Below are positions 38,446 to 47,807 of a DNA stretch of 64,000 nt, one piece after another. The position numbers were made by a program, and so were the translations under genes. Origin of the DNA: Melioribacteraceae bacterium (GTDB lineage: Bacteria; Bacteroidota; Ignavibacteria; Ignavibacteriales; Melioribacteraceae). The stretch is taken from positions 26,252 through 90,251 of the forward strand of contig JALNXG010000006.1 of the NCBI GenBank assembly GCA_023230485.1, in the 5' to 3' direction. The notes beneath the pieces are model-generated. The model worked only from the letters and a program-made list of their open reading frames with translations, was not told where the DNA came from and ran no database searches. Every line of letters begins with the position of its first letter. Position 1 is the first letter of the stretch.

Positions 38446-38781
38446 TTACTCTGCCCAGATTTTCCAGATGTCAGGTTGGTAGCCGAGTGTTACATCTTTT
38501 CCGTTACGCACAATCGGGGTTTTGAATAGGAGCGGATCATTTAGCAATTCAGTTTCGATATCGTGAGTCATAAATTTTAGATTGCGCTCACGGTATCTTT
38601 TCCCTTCGGTATCTATCAATTCTTCAACGGGAAAAATACGTTTGATGCTATCCAATTCACCCGGAGAGATTCCCTTCTCTGCAAGATTCCTGAAATGATA
38701 TGGGATTTTTCTTTCTTTAAAATAGCGTTCTGTTTTTTTTGTATCGAAGCACTTAACCGTGCCAAATATCTGTATGTTCAT
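38446..38781 (-). CDS. ArsC/Spx-family thioredoxin-fold protein
   Basis: The 111-residue protein belongs to the ArsC-like group: an N-terminal FGTVKCFDTKKTERYFKER with a single cysteine followed by F-D-T, then IPYHFRNLAEKGIS, and a late KTPIVRNGKDVTLGY segment (the usual P-[ILV]-V-R motif). The lone cysteine and the lack of arsenate-reductase neighbours fit a YffB- or Spx-like role better than arsenate reduction. Function is uncertain. It lies 22 bases downstream of ruvA on the same strand and may be cotranscribed. Confidence 0.8.
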   Translation of the reverse strand: MNIQIFGTVKCFDTKKTERYFKERKIPYHFRNLAEKGISPGELDSIKRIFPVEELIDTEGKRYRERNLKFMTHDIETELLNDPLLFKTPIVRNGKDVTLGYQPDIWKIWAE

Positions 38782-38803
38782 ATAAATTATTCCTTACATA
38801 ATA

Positions 38804-39406
38804 CTAACTATTTAGAAGCGCGAGTGAATTTTTAACTAAGTCTTCAATTTTCGCATCAGGATTTTTAGTCAGGCAATCTCTTACAGCACGCTCGGCAATT
38901 TTAGAATTATATCCAAGATTAACTAACGCAGTAACAGCATCGTTGCGTGCTGTAAATGTTTTTAATTGAACACCACCCGCCTCACCCATTTCACTCGAAT
39001 GAGAAAGAGCATTAATTTTATCACGTAGTTCAATAATCATTCTCTCAGCGGTTTTTCTTCCGATGCCGGGAGTGGAAATTATGCGTGCAATATTTCCTGA
39101 AGAGATTGCATCTCTTAAATCAGAAAGCTGAATACCGGAAAGAACACTTAGAGCGACCTTAGGACCGATACCATTAACACTAATCAAAAGCTCGAACATT
39201 TCCTTTTCAGCGGTAGTAATAAAACCATAGAGGTCTAACGCATCTTCACGTACAACTAAATAAGTATAAAACGATGCCTCGTTTTTGCCTTCAAGTTTCT
39301 CAAAAGTATTCAATGAGATATTTACTAAATATCCAACTCCATTAACGTCCACCAAAACCTTATTCGGTTTCTTGGATAAAAATTTTCCTGATATATAACC
39401 AATCAT
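38804..39406 (-). CDS. ruvA: Holliday junction branch migration protein RuvA
   Basis: The 200-residue protein binds four-way DNA junctions and recruits RuvB. Seen: the N-terminal OB domain (MIGYISGKFLSKKPNKVLVD), helix-hairpin-helix motifs (SVNGIGPKVALSVLSG and STPGIGRKTAERMIIELRDK) and a C-terminal RuvB-binding domain (DAVTALVNLGYNSKIAERAV). Its ATG overlaps the ruvC stop by 4 bases. ruvB is not in the window. Confidence 0.97.
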   Translation of the reverse strand: MIGYISGKFLSKKPNKVLVDVNGVGYLVNISLNTFEKLEGKNEASFYTYLVVREDALDLYGFITTAEKEMFELLISVNGIGPKVALSVLSGIQLSDLRDAISSGNIARIISTPGIGRKTAERMIIELRDKINALSHSSEMGEAGGVQLKTFTARNDAVTALVNLGYNSKIAERAVRDCLTKNPDAKIEDLVKNSLALLNS

Positions 39407-39939
39407 AAAATTACTCTCTCGGGATTAGCTTTTATAAAATCTTTCCAGTTCTTTGATTTTACTATACCGGAAAGAGACTTAAACGAATAACAGATAGCAA
39501 CGGCAAGGGCATCAGTTTCATCGAATTTAACTTTGTCTGTTTTAAGCGATAGAATTTTTGCAACCATAAATTGAACCTGCTCTTTTGTTGCAGCACCTTT
39601 ACCTGTAACTGATTTTTTTATTTCGCGCGGGGAATATTCTTTTACATTGAGTTTATTATGGACGGCTGCAAGGAGCGAAACACCCCTTGCATATCCAATC
39701 TTTAGAGCCGATTGAACGTTCTTATTAAAAAATGCTGTCTCAATAGAAAATTCAGTTGGTTTATATAATTTTATTTTTTCATCAATCGAATCATAGATGA
39801 CTTCCAATCGATTTGCCATTTCATCTTTAGCAGGAATATTAATTATACCCGAAGCAACATACTTTAATTCGTTGCCGTTATAATCAACGACACCAAACCC
39901 TGTAATAATTGTTCCGGGATCAATTCCTATTATTCTCAT
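39403..39939 (-). CDS. ruvC: Holliday junction resolvase RuvC
   Basis: The 178-residue endonuclease cuts Holliday junctions. Catalytic acids are visible: Asp in IIGIDPGTIITGFGVVDY, Glu in FSIETAFFNKNVQSALKIG, and the C-terminal pair in FDETDALAVAICYSF. The region SVTGKGAATKEQVQFMV is the usual family segment. It overlaps recJ upstream by 20 bases and ruvA downstream by 4, so the recJ-ruvC-ruvA order is a compact recombination operon. Confidence 0.97.
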   Translation of the reverse strand: MRIIGIDPGTIITGFGVVDYNGNELKYVASGIINIPAKDEMANRLEVIYDSIDEKIKLYKPTEFSIETAFFNKNVQSALKIGYARGVSLLAAVHNKLNVKEYSPREIKKSVTGKGAATKEQVQFMVAKILSLKTDKVKFDETDALAVAICYSFKSLSGIVKSKNWKDFIKANPERVIL

Positions 39940-41644
39940 GTATCCGAATATCCTTCAATCTCAATTGAGGAAAATGTTTTCCATCTTTGCTGATTGTTTC
40001 CAAAGTATAAACAATATCAAGTAAGTCGCGGTCTTTATCAATAAATTCAATAAATTCTCCGAGATTAAAACCGATCGAATCAAAAACCTTATCGCCACCA
40101 TTTTGCCTAAAAGAAGCAATAAGATGATTAGTCCCCACAATGCGAGGTTGATAAACTAGAGAAACACCTTCGCTAAGGAATACGGGTTTACTATTGCCCG
40201 GGCCGAATGGTGAAAATTGATTTAATATTCTAAAAAATTTAGGAGTAATTTCGGAAAATACAAGCTTAGCATCAATAGAAATTTCAGGTATTACATCCTT
40301 TTGAGTCATATTCCTTTTCAAAGCAATATTAAACTCTGTTTTAAAAATATCTATCTTATCGATTTCGACAGCGAGACCGGCAGCGGCTTCATGCCCACCG
40401 AATTGGAGTAGAAGATGTTCGCACGCTTGAAGTGCCTCATAGATATTGAATCCGGGAATACTGCGTGCCGATCCTTTTGCTACTCCATCGATAGTTGTAA
40501 GCATTACCGATGGTCGGTGATATCTTTCGACTAATCGGGATGCTACAATACCAATAACGCCCGGATGCCAATCGTTATTATGAAGTACAATTCCGAGATC
40601 TGCGGCTAGATCGTGTTCGTCTTCAACTAATTTAAGTGCTTCGCCGAAAGTTTTTTCATCAATTTTTCTTCGTGCGCTATTTTCACCTTCAAGAACAGAT
40701 GCTAATTCGATAGCTCGTTGAGGGTCTGTTGTAGTGAATAGTTCTACTGCTCTATTCGCATCGCCAAGTCTTCCGACTGCATTAATACGCGGTGCGATAG
40801 TAAAAACTATTTGACCGGCTGATAAATTACCCGGTTCAATCTTAGCAGATCTTAAAAGAGCTAAAATTCCGGGGCGTGGATTTGCATTAATTAAATCAAG
40901 TCCTTCGCGCACTAATGTTCTATTCTCATCAAGAAGCGGAACGATATCTGCCGCTCCTGCTAAGGCGACAAGATCGAGATACTTTAATGGAAGAGATTTC
41001 TTACCAATACGTGCACCGACTGCTCTTGCTAATTTAAACGCTACTCCCGCACCTGAAAGATGCTTAAACGGGTAATTACAGCCCGGTTTAATTGGGTCTA
41101 ATATTGCATAAGCAGGAGGCAGTAGATCTTTTGCCTGATGGTGATCGCATACTACTGTATCGATACCAAGGGTATTTCCATATTCAATTTCTTCTACAGC
41201 CGTAATGCCACAATCGACCGAGATAATTAAAGAAGTATTTTTTTCTTTAATTATATCAATGCTCATTTTTGATATTCCATAACCTTCTGTAATTCGATTG
41301 GGTATATAAGTAAAAACATCAGCGCCAAGTTCTTTTAGAAATAGGTACATTAATGCTGCAGAACAAGTGCCATCAACATCATAATCACCATATACACAGA
41401 TTTTTTCATTATCGGTTAGAGCTTTCAAAACGCGGGCGGAGGCGATTGCCATTCCATCCATTAGATATGGATCGTGTAATAGATCCAATGAAGGACGGAA
41501 ATATGCTTTTGCTTCAAAGAAATTCGTAACCCCTCTTTGTATTAAAAGAGCGGCGAGCGAATTGGAAATATTCAAACTATCGGCTAAAGCCAATACCGAT
41601 TTTTCATCGGGAATATTTTTTATTCTCCAGCGGGTTCTTTGCAT
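39920..41644 (-). CDS. recJ: Single-stranded-DNA-specific exonuclease RecJ
   Basis: The 574-residue protein is a DHH-family 5'-3' ssDNA exonuclease for recombination and mismatch repair. Motifs: VYGDYDVDGTCSAALMY, ISVDCGITAVEEI, VVCDHHQAKDLLPPAYAILDP, GAGVAFKLARAV and the DHHA1 segment QFGGHEAAAGLAVE. I place the start at ATG 41644 (MQRTRWRI). The frame remains open to a TTG at 41683, but that region is the 3' end of RNase P RNA and the extra residues are not family-like. Only about 30 bases separate it from rnpB. Confidence 0.95.
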   Translation of the reverse strand: MQRTRWRIKNIPDEKSVLALADSLNISNSLAALLIQRGVTNFFEAKAYFRPSLDLLHDPYLMDGMAIASARVLKALTDNEKICVYGDYDVDGTCSAALMYLFLKELGADVFTYIPNRITEGYGISKMSIDIIKEKNTSLIISVDCGITAVEEIEYGNTLGIDTVVCDHHQAKDLLPPAYAILDPIKPGCNYPFKHLSGAGVAFKLARAVGARIGKKSLPLKYLDLVALAGAADIVPLLDENRTLVREGLDLINANPRPGILALLRSAKIEPGNLSAGQIVFTIAPRINAVGRLGDANRAVELFTTTDPQRAIELASVLEGENSARRKIDEKTFGEALKLVEDEHDLAADLGIVLHNNDWHPGVIGIVASRLVERYHRPSVMLTTIDGVAKGSARSIPGFNIYEALQACEHLLLQFGGHEAAAGLAVEIDKIDIFKTEFNIALKRNMTQKDVIPEISIDAKLVFSEITPKFFRILNQFSPFGPGNSKPVFLSEGVSLVYQPRIVGTNHLIASFRQNGGDKVFDSIGFNLGEFIEFIDKDRDLLDIVYTLETISKDGKHFPQLRLKDIRIHENNRN

Positions 41645-41673
41645 TTCTATTTTCCGCAGTAAAGAATAAGAAC

Positions 41674-42148
41674 GTCCAAGCAAATAAGCCGAATTCTGTT
41701 ACCCTCAGTTAAGAAGGCGGCAATTATTTATCTAGCCGTATTATTACTAATACGATCAAAGCGATCTACCCAAAGAGACAACAAAGCGAACCACTTCGTA
41801 TTTTGCTAAAAGCAAAAAAGCTCTTCTTACATGACCTTGCTCCAGTGTGTGGTTTACCTTGATCCTTCCTAAAAAGGACTCCCCGAAGGGACCTCTCCCG
41901 TTACCGAGAAAGCGGTAGGCTCTTACCCTGCCTTTTCACCCTTACCAATAGATTATCAATGAACAGATACCATCGGCATCCAATCACAGCTCTCTAATTA
42001 TGGCGGTATTTTCTGTGGTACTTTCCGTAACTAAAAGAAACCTAAGTTTCCTAGCTCCCGGGTATTACCCGGCACCTTGTTCTGTGGAGTTCGGACTTTC
42101 CTCTACTCAATCAGTCTCCCGTTGAATAGCAATTGCCTTGCTTGGACC
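41674..42148 (-). ncRNA. rnpB: RNase P RNA (bacterial type A)
   Basis: RNA component of RNase P, which matures tRNA 5' ends. On the minus strand the conserved GAGGAAAGTCC (complement of 42093-42103) lies near the 5' end and ACAGAATTCGGCTTA (complement of 41685-41699) near the 3' end. GGTAAGGGTGAAA and GGTAAACC-type conserved blocks lie between. The ends pair perfectly over 10 bp as helix P1: 42138-42147 with 41674-41683, which sets the boundaries to within a few bases. At about 475 nt it is longer than the E. coli RNA, with AT-rich extensions in the P12 and P15-P18 areas. recJ starts about 30 bases downstream. Confidence 0.95.
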
Positions 42149-42276
42149 ATCTTTTTCTTATACTTATTTTATTTATTATTCATTAATTATTAATGAAATG
42201 AATATAATAAAAAAAAGTAGTTTTTGCATAAAAAAAAAGACGACTAATTAGTTGGATTTTGGAGCAAAAACGAGCT

Positions 42277-43341
42277 TTAATTACTCATTAAGTCGCTTAT
42301 AAGGCGAAGATTGGGCGATTTTGTACCGGTGAGAGTTATTTTTAATATCGCGGTAAGCGGTACTGAGAGAAACATTCCTACTATTCCCCAGATATATCCC
42401 CATACAATTAATGATATTAATATTACAATTGGATTAATTCCTAAGCTGCTGCCAAATACTTTTGGCTCTAAGATATTTCCAATTAAATTTTGGATCGTTA
42501 TCATTATTCCGAGTATTAGTAAGGTATAGCCGAATGAATCGAATTGTATTAAGGACATCAATGCAGGGAAAAGTACAGCTATGATTGAGCCGAAATTTGG
42601 TATGAAATTAAGAAATACTGTAAGTAACGCCCAAATAAAAAAGAACTTTACATCAAATAAGTATAATATGAATCCTATTATAACACCTGTAAGCAGACTA
42701 ATTAAAAATTTGGTTAAAATATATTTCTGAACTTGCTGAACAATATGATTAAAAGTATCTTTTATATTAAATGCTTCAGTAGGATTTTCTTCCTGCTTTT
42801 CAAGCTCTTTCTCTTCAAATCTATTTCTTAATGCTTCATAAATTTTATCATGTCCACTGCTTATAAAAATAAAGAAAAAGAGAACTAAACCTGTTGTAGT
42901 AATAAAGGAAAGTGTGGTATTAAGAAAACTTTCAGCTAGGGCAGAAACATCAAACATAGAAAAAAGTTGATCAATCTGAAATTCTGTATATGCTTTGTCT
43001 TTTACACCAAGAGAAATTGCCGTATTGCTAATTATATGATTGAGTTTCGCTATATATAGGGGGAGCTCTTGATTAATCTGATACACTGAACTAAGCACCA
43101 AGCGATAGAATCCCCAAATAACTAATGCCATTAAAATCACATCAAATATTATAGTTACTACCTGAGGGACTTTTTTCTTCTCAAAATAAACATTAACTGG
43201 ATGAAAAATAAAAAATAGGAAGTATGCAATTACAAATGGAATGAAGAGCGCCTGCAATTCTTTTAAAACGGCAAGTATTACAATAATACCGATTACCGAG
43301 ACGAAGAATTTTACAACACTATCGAAGTTTTGTCGTTCCAT
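42277..43341 (-). CDS. AI-2E/PerM family membrane protein
   Basis: The 354-residue protein has about eight hydrophobic helices in the usual family order: two near the N-terminus (FVSVIGIIVILAVL, FVIAYFLFFIFHPV), a cytoplasmic/amphipathic middle (about 190-220) and a C-terminal bundle with FFIWALLTVFLNFIPNFGSI and GNILEPKVFGSSLGINPIVI, the most conserved parts. Members include TqsA (autoinducer-2 export) and sodium/proton antiporters, so the substrate cannot be named. I use the ATG at 43341. An upstream TTG (43356) would add five residues. Confidence 0.9.
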   Translation of the reverse strand: MERQNFDSVVKFFVSVIGIIVILAVLKELQALFIPFVIAYFLFFIFHPVNVYFEKKKVPQVVTIIFDVILMALVIWGFYRLVLSSVYQINQELPLYIAKLNHIISNTAISLGVKDKAYTEFQIDQLFSMFDVSALAESFLNTTLSFITTTGLVLFFFIFISSGHDKIYEALRNRFEEKELEKQEENPTEAFNIKDTFNHIVQQVQKYILTKFLISLLTGVIIGFILYLFDVKFFFIWALLTVFLNFIPNFGSIIAVLFPALMSLIQFDSFGYTLLILGIMITIQNLIGNILEPKVFGSSLGINPIVILISLIVWGYIWGIVGMFLSVPLTAILKITLTGTKSPNLRLISDLMSN

Positions 43342-43505
43342 TTTAACCAAATTCAAGTATCAAAATATATAATTATTTTGTCAATTTTACATCTAAAACA
43401 TTGCTAGTTGCATAGTAATTACTTTAAAAAAGTGCAGTTTAAAATTGTTTGGCGGGATTTTTGCTATGTAGTGGTAATAATGTAATAAAAAATCGGTAAA
43501 TAATA

Positions 43506-43535
43506 TTGAAATTTACGTTATTTTAGTAATATACT
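43506..43535 (+). promoter_or_regulatory. Sigma-70-like promoter before the multi-PAS kinase
   Basis: TTGAAA (43506-43511), 18-base spacer, TATACT (43530-43535). The expected start of transcription is only a few bases before the TTG start codons at 43548/43554, implying a very short leader. Predicted from consensus only. Confidence 0.4.
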
Positions 43536-43547
43536 ATAAACTAGGTA

Positions 43548-46106
43548 TTGAGTTTGAGTCATTTAAGTAAAATAAATTCTCCATTCAGAAAATTTTACCT
43601 GGTAATTTTTTCTTTTGGAGTAATTTTAGCAATTGCCTTTGCGGTAAGTCTCTTCATGGGAGTACGCTTAAATAATAATTACTCTGCTCTTTTCGATGCC
43701 AGCATCGAAATGAAAATGAATCTCGCCCAATCGAAGATACTTTTGCTAAAGAATATTGGAACTAAGGATGAAGAATCCGTCAAGCAAGCTTGGGAACATC
43801 TCGAGTTGGTAAGTTTTTACAATGATAAACTTAAAAAAGAAAAAAATTCAATCGACTTGATTTTCAATATTTCGGGAACTGAATCTATAAAAAAAGATAC
43901 CGAAGAATTACAGTCTCTTTTAGTCCGATTTCGTTCTCTCTCGAATTCATTAAGTGAAGAAAGGGGTAGAAGTCCTTCAATTAAAAAAGAATGGGACGAT
44001 GTTTATTCCAATTTGGCAGATATATCCGAGCGAATTGATAATCAATTAAAGAGCATATTAAAAAGCGAAGCTTCGATCTTCTCTTATATCCAACTTGGTT
44101 TAATGATTGCCAGCTTATCACTTACCTTTATAGTGATTTTTGTTTTCTTTAAGTATGAAATGCAGAAAAATCTTTATGATAAAGATATAAGCAATGCTAA
44201 AGAGGATCTTAAAAGGAAAACGTTTGAGAAAAAAAGAACTGAAACTGCATTAATAGAAAGTGAAAGAAAATTAAGTACATTGATTGGAAATTTACCCGGA
44301 ATAGTTTATCGGTCGGCTAATGATCCAACTTATCGGATGGAATATATAAGTGATGGATGTCATAGAATCACAGGTTATAAAGCAGAAGAATTAATAGATA
44401 ACCGAGTTATTTCTTATGGCGATTTGATTAATCCCGAAGATAAAGGGCGCGTATGGCATTCTATTCAAAACGCAGTAGAGTCACGTAAACCATATCAATT
44501 AATGTATAGAATCAAAACATTAAAAGGTTTTGAAAAATGGGTATATGAACAGGGAATGGGGATCTTTTCCGAGAATGACGATCTAATTGCTTTAGAAGGG
44601 TTCATAACCGATATCACCGAACAAAAAACTATTCAGGATCAACTTGCTCTCCAAAGCACTGCATTAGAAGTGGCTGATAACGCTATTGTGATTACAGATA
44701 AAGATGGAATGATCCAATGGATTAATAGCGCATTTACAAAATTAACCGGATATTCATCTAAAGAAGCATTGGCAAAAAAGACAAACATAATAAAATCGGG
44801 AATTCAACGGAATGATTATTATGATCTAATGTGGAGCACGATTTTAGCAGGTGAGACTTGGAAAGGAGAAATTAGGAATAAGAAAAAAGATGGCACTCTT
44901 TACGATGAAGAGATGGTAATTACTCCGGTTAAAAATGGTGAAGGAAAAATTCTAAATTTTGTTGCAATAAAACAGGATATTACTCAAAGGAAAGCTGCCG
45001 AAAAAGCATTAATAGATAGCGAAACACGATTTAGAAGTCTTTACGAAAATTCTGCTCTCGGTATATATAAAACAAATACTTCCGGTGAGATAACGATGGC
45101 AAATAAAGCATTAATCGCCATGCTCGGATTTAATTCATTCGATGATTTAGCCGCAAACAAAACTGAAAGTTTCTATATAGATTTAACGGCGAAGGAAAAA
45201 TTTTCTGATGCAATAGAAAAAAATGATAAAGTAATCGGTTTTGAATCTGAATGGCAAAAGAAAAATGGCGAAAGAATTTTCGTAAGAGAAAGCAGCCGCG
45301 CTATAAAAAATGAAAATGGCGCAGTAGAGTCTTATGAAGGATCGATAGAAGACATTACGGAACGTAAACGTGCAGAGAAAGCAATTATAGATGCAAAAAT
45401 AAGAGCCGAGAAATCTGACAAATTGAAGACTGAATTTCTTTCACAAATTTCACATGAAATTAGAACTCCTTTAAATGTGATTGTTAATTCATCGACTTTC
45501 CTAAAAGAGGAATTAGGAACTGAATTAAGTGACGATAACATTACAATCGTGGATGCGATTCTGGAAGAAAGCAATAGAATTATGCGTACTGTTGAATTAG
45601 TTCTTGATATGAGTGAGCTTACTACCGATACTTATAGTTATAACGAGGAAGTCTTTGATCTTAAAAATGAAATCGTTCAGAAACTATATGAAACATTTCT
45701 TCCTCTAGCGAATAAGAAAAAATTACTCTTCTACTTGGAATGTAAAACTGAGTCAACTTTAATTAACGGTGATAACTATTCCTTGAGGCGAGTATTCATG
45801 CACTTAATCGAGAATGCAATTAAGTTTACTGAAAAAGGGAGAGTACAAATTCTTATTGAGGATATTAGTCCCGATTCATTTTTCGTCCAAATAGCAGATA
45901 CCGGAATTGGAATGTCTCCTGAATATATGCAAAAATTATTCACTCCATTCTTAAAAGAGGAAGTAGGCTACACAAGACGATACGAAGGCAATGGACTTGG
46001 ACTTGCTCTCGTAAAAAAATATTGTGATCTCAATAACGCAGTAATAAAAGCGCATAGCGTTAAAGATAAAGGTTCTGTTTTTCGCATCATTTTTCAGAGA
46101 CAATAA
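43548..46106 (+). CDS. Membrane sensor histidine kinase with three PAS domains
   Basis: The 852-residue kinase has TM1 (about 15-37), a helical extracytoplasmic segment (about 40-175), TM2 (about 178-200), then PAS1 (about 240-355, MEYISDGCHRITGYKAEELI), PAS2 (about 365-480, IQWINSAFTKLTGYSSKEAL) and PAS3 (about 495-610), each ending in an E/D-[IV]-T-E/Q-R/Q-K link. HisKA has the phospho-acceptor in LSQISHEIRTPLNVIV (about 635). HATPase shows HLIENAIKFTEKG, ADTGIGMSPE and GNGLGLALVKKYC. No receiver or partner regulator is adjacent. The start is TTG at 43548 (another TTG at 43554). The first in-frame ATG lies inside TM1. Confidence 0.9.
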   Translation: MSLSHLSKINSPFRKFYLVIFSFGVILAIAFAVSLFMGVRLNNNYSALFDASIEMKMNLAQSKILLLKNIGTKDEESVKQAWEHLELVSFYNDKLKKEKNSIDLIFNISGTESIKKDTEELQSLLVRFRSLSNSLSEERGRSPSIKKEWDDVYSNLADISERIDNQLKSILKSEASIFSYIQLGLMIASLSLTFIVIFVFFKYEMQKNLYDKDISNAKEDLKRKTFEKKRTETALIESERKLSTLIGNLPGIVYRSANDPTYRMEYISDGCHRITGYKAEELIDNRVISYGDLINPEDKGRVWHSIQNAVESRKPYQLMYRIKTLKGFEKWVYEQGMGIFSENDDLIALEGFITDITEQKTIQDQLALQSTALEVADNAIVITDKDGMIQWINSAFTKLTGYSSKEALAKKTNIIKSGIQRNDYYDLMWSTILAGETWKGEIRNKKKDGTLYDEEMVITPVKNGEGKILNFVAIKQDITQRKAAEKALIDSETRFRSLYENSALGIYKTNTSGEITMANKALIAMLGFNSFDDLAANKTESFYIDLTAKEKFSDAIEKNDKVIGFESEWQKKNGERIFVRESSRAIKNENGAVESYEGSIEDITERKRAEKAIIDAKIRAEKSDKLKTEFLSQISHEIRTPLNVIVNSSTFLKEELGTELSDDNITIVDAILEESNRIMRTVELVLDMSELTTDTYSYNEEVFDLKNEIVQKLYETFLPLANKKKLLFYLECKTESTLINGDNYSLRRVFMHLIENAIKFTEKGRVQILIEDISPDSFFVQIADTGIGMSPEYMQKLFTPFLKEEVGYTRRYEGNGLGLALVKKYCDLNNAVIKAHSVKDKGSVFRIIFQRQ

Positions 46107-46135
46107 TTAGATTATAAGCTATTTCTAAATACCTT

Positions 46136-47095
46136 TTATTGTGATGTAATAATCCCATGTTTGATTAATGAATTGACTGCATCAATTACTATGAATTGAT
46201 AAACCCAATAAGTGTATTCCTTAAAAGAGGTTGTTTCGCGCAAAATTGATTTTGAGTAGTTTTCTAAAAACAATCCTCTTTTACTGTTTAAATAATCAGA
46301 CAAATCATTTTTTATAACATCGGCGATGATTTGTAAGTAACTAGTTTCTTCGGTGGAAAAATTAATTTGGTCATCTAAATTAATCGAGGAATATTCTACA
46401 CCATTATCTTCTAAGTCATTGAAAGCAATTCTATCGCTTTTGCCTTCGATATTCATCAATAATCTTTTAGGATTTTTGCTCGAAGACGAGTCTCCCTCAA
46501 TTAATGAAATATATAAATGTTTTCCATCTCTTTGGGGTGCTTGGCTTTTTATAAAATTCTGTTTTATATTTTTTAGCTGCCATTTATTTAATAGCACTTC
46601 CGAAAAAAGAAAATATCTTAGTCGGTAACTATTAGGAGAATAAGAGGAAAGCATTGCTATTGCTTCTTCAATGCGCTGTAATCTGTCTATTACTATTAAT
46701 GAAACATCCTCACCAATTGGTTCTGAAAGTTTTTTAATCTCTTTGATTTCGTTAGCGTCAATAATTGGAAATGAAGGAATAAATTCTCCATTATCAGTTT
46801 TTTTGATTAAGCCGCTTCCGAATAGAGAATTTATAAGATCATCATATTCGATCGAAGAGATTTTAAGAAGCTCTATAATTTTGAGTTTATCAAAACCGTA
46901 ATTGAGAAGGATGAGAAAGTCTTTCGAGTATTTCTCCTTAAATGAAAATACGGCATCAGAATTAATTTCATCGAAATGGTAGTTTAGAAAATATTCGGAC
47001 TTCGATAATGGATTCTCCTCTTTTTTTTCGCATGAGATTAAAGTAATCAAGAGGATAATAGTTAGTGCAATATTTTTGATTAATGTATTTTTCAT
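46136..47095 (-). CDS. Lipoprotein of unknown function
   Basis: The 319-residue protein has a lipoprotein signal with lipobox ITLISC at about residue 22, followed by charged sequence. The segment DKLKIIELLKISSIEYDDLI ... GSGLIKKTDNGEFIPSFPII resembles a winged-helix-like fold with a beta wing, which would be unusual for an exported lipoprotein. No family was recognised. The gene is convergent with the PAS kinase (29-base gap) and divergent from DUF502 (94 bases). Confidence 0.6.
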   Translation of the reverse strand: MKNTLIKNIALTIILLITLISCEKKEENPLSKSEYFLNYHFDEINSDAVFSFKEKYSKDFLILLNYGFDKLKIIELLKISSIEYDDLINSLFGSGLIKKTDNGEFIPSFPIIDANEIKEIKKLSEPIGEDVSLIVIDRLQRIEEAIAMLSSYSPNSYRLRYFLFSEVLLNKWQLKNIKQNFIKSQAPQRDGKHLYISLIEGDSSSSKNPKRLLMNIEGKSDRIAFNDLEDNGVEYSSINLDDQINFSTEETSYLQIIADVIKNDLSDYLNSKRGLFLENYSKSILRETTSFKEYTYWVYQFIVIDAVNSLIKHGIITSQ

Positions 47096-47189
47096 TGATG
47101 AAAAGATAAATCAATTTTAGATTCCTTTCAAAATATAATGAGATGATATAAATTTTTGCTTAAATTTGGCAATTCAATAATCGGGTAAA

Positions 47190-47807
47190 ATGAGCAAATT
47201 TAAAATATTTATACGGACGACACTTTTCGGCGGCTTCTTAGTAGTGCTTCCAATAATTGTACTCATTTTTGTATTAAAATGGTTTTTTGATTTTCTTACA
47301 TCATATATTCGTCCAATAACTAATATACTAATTGAAACAGCTAATATCGAAAGAGTGGTTGCATCACTTATAGCCATTGTAATAATGCTTATAATCTTTT
47401 TTATGGTGGGTTTAGTTGTTCAAACAAAAATAGGTAAAGTTTTTTTTGAGTTTATGGAGGAGCGTTTCCTTAGAAGAGTACCATTATATAAAATAATTAA
47501 GGAAACAGTTATACAGTTGTTCGGCGGCGAGAAGATACTTTTTAAAGGTGTTGCGTTGGTAAGACCATTCGGCAATGATACATTAATAACAGCATTCATA
47601 ACCGATCAACTTGATGATTATTATACAGTTTTCGTGCCATCTGCCCCTGCACCAACCGGCGGTTATATTTATCATCTGCATAAAGACTACGTTACAATCA
47701 TCGATTATCCTGTTGAAGAAGCAATGAGGACTGTTTTAAGCTTAGGAGCCGGCTCTAAAGAATTATTAAACAAAAAATTCCAAATCAAATCCACAGAAAA
47801 AAAATGA
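47190..47807 (+). CDS. DUF502 family membrane protein
   Basis: The 205-residue protein has two membrane helices (about 8-32 and 55-80) and the DUF502 signatures FGGFLVVLPIIVLIFVLKWF, RRVPLYKIIKETVIQLFG and VFVPSAPAPTGGYIYHL. The family is widespread and of unknown function. In plants a relative (COV-like) affects vascular patterning, which gives no bacterial role. It overlaps the GH5 gene by 4 bases (ATGA), so the two are translationally coupled. Confidence 0.9.
   Translation: MSKFKIFIRTTLFGGFLVVLPIIVLIFVLKWFFDFLTSYIRPITNILIETANIERVVASLIAIVIMLIIFFMVGLVVQTKIGKVFFEFMEERFLRRVPLYKIIKETVIQLFGGEKILFKGVALVRPFGNDTLITAFITDQLDDYYTVFVPSAPAPTGGYIYHLHKDYVTIIDYPVEEAMRTVLSLGAGSKELLNKKFQIKSTEKK

Noticed and set aside
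41644..41683. Thirteen-residue N-terminal extension of RecJ from a TTG
   Set aside because: It overlaps the 3' end of RNase P RNA and the residues do not fit the family; ATG 41644 is better.
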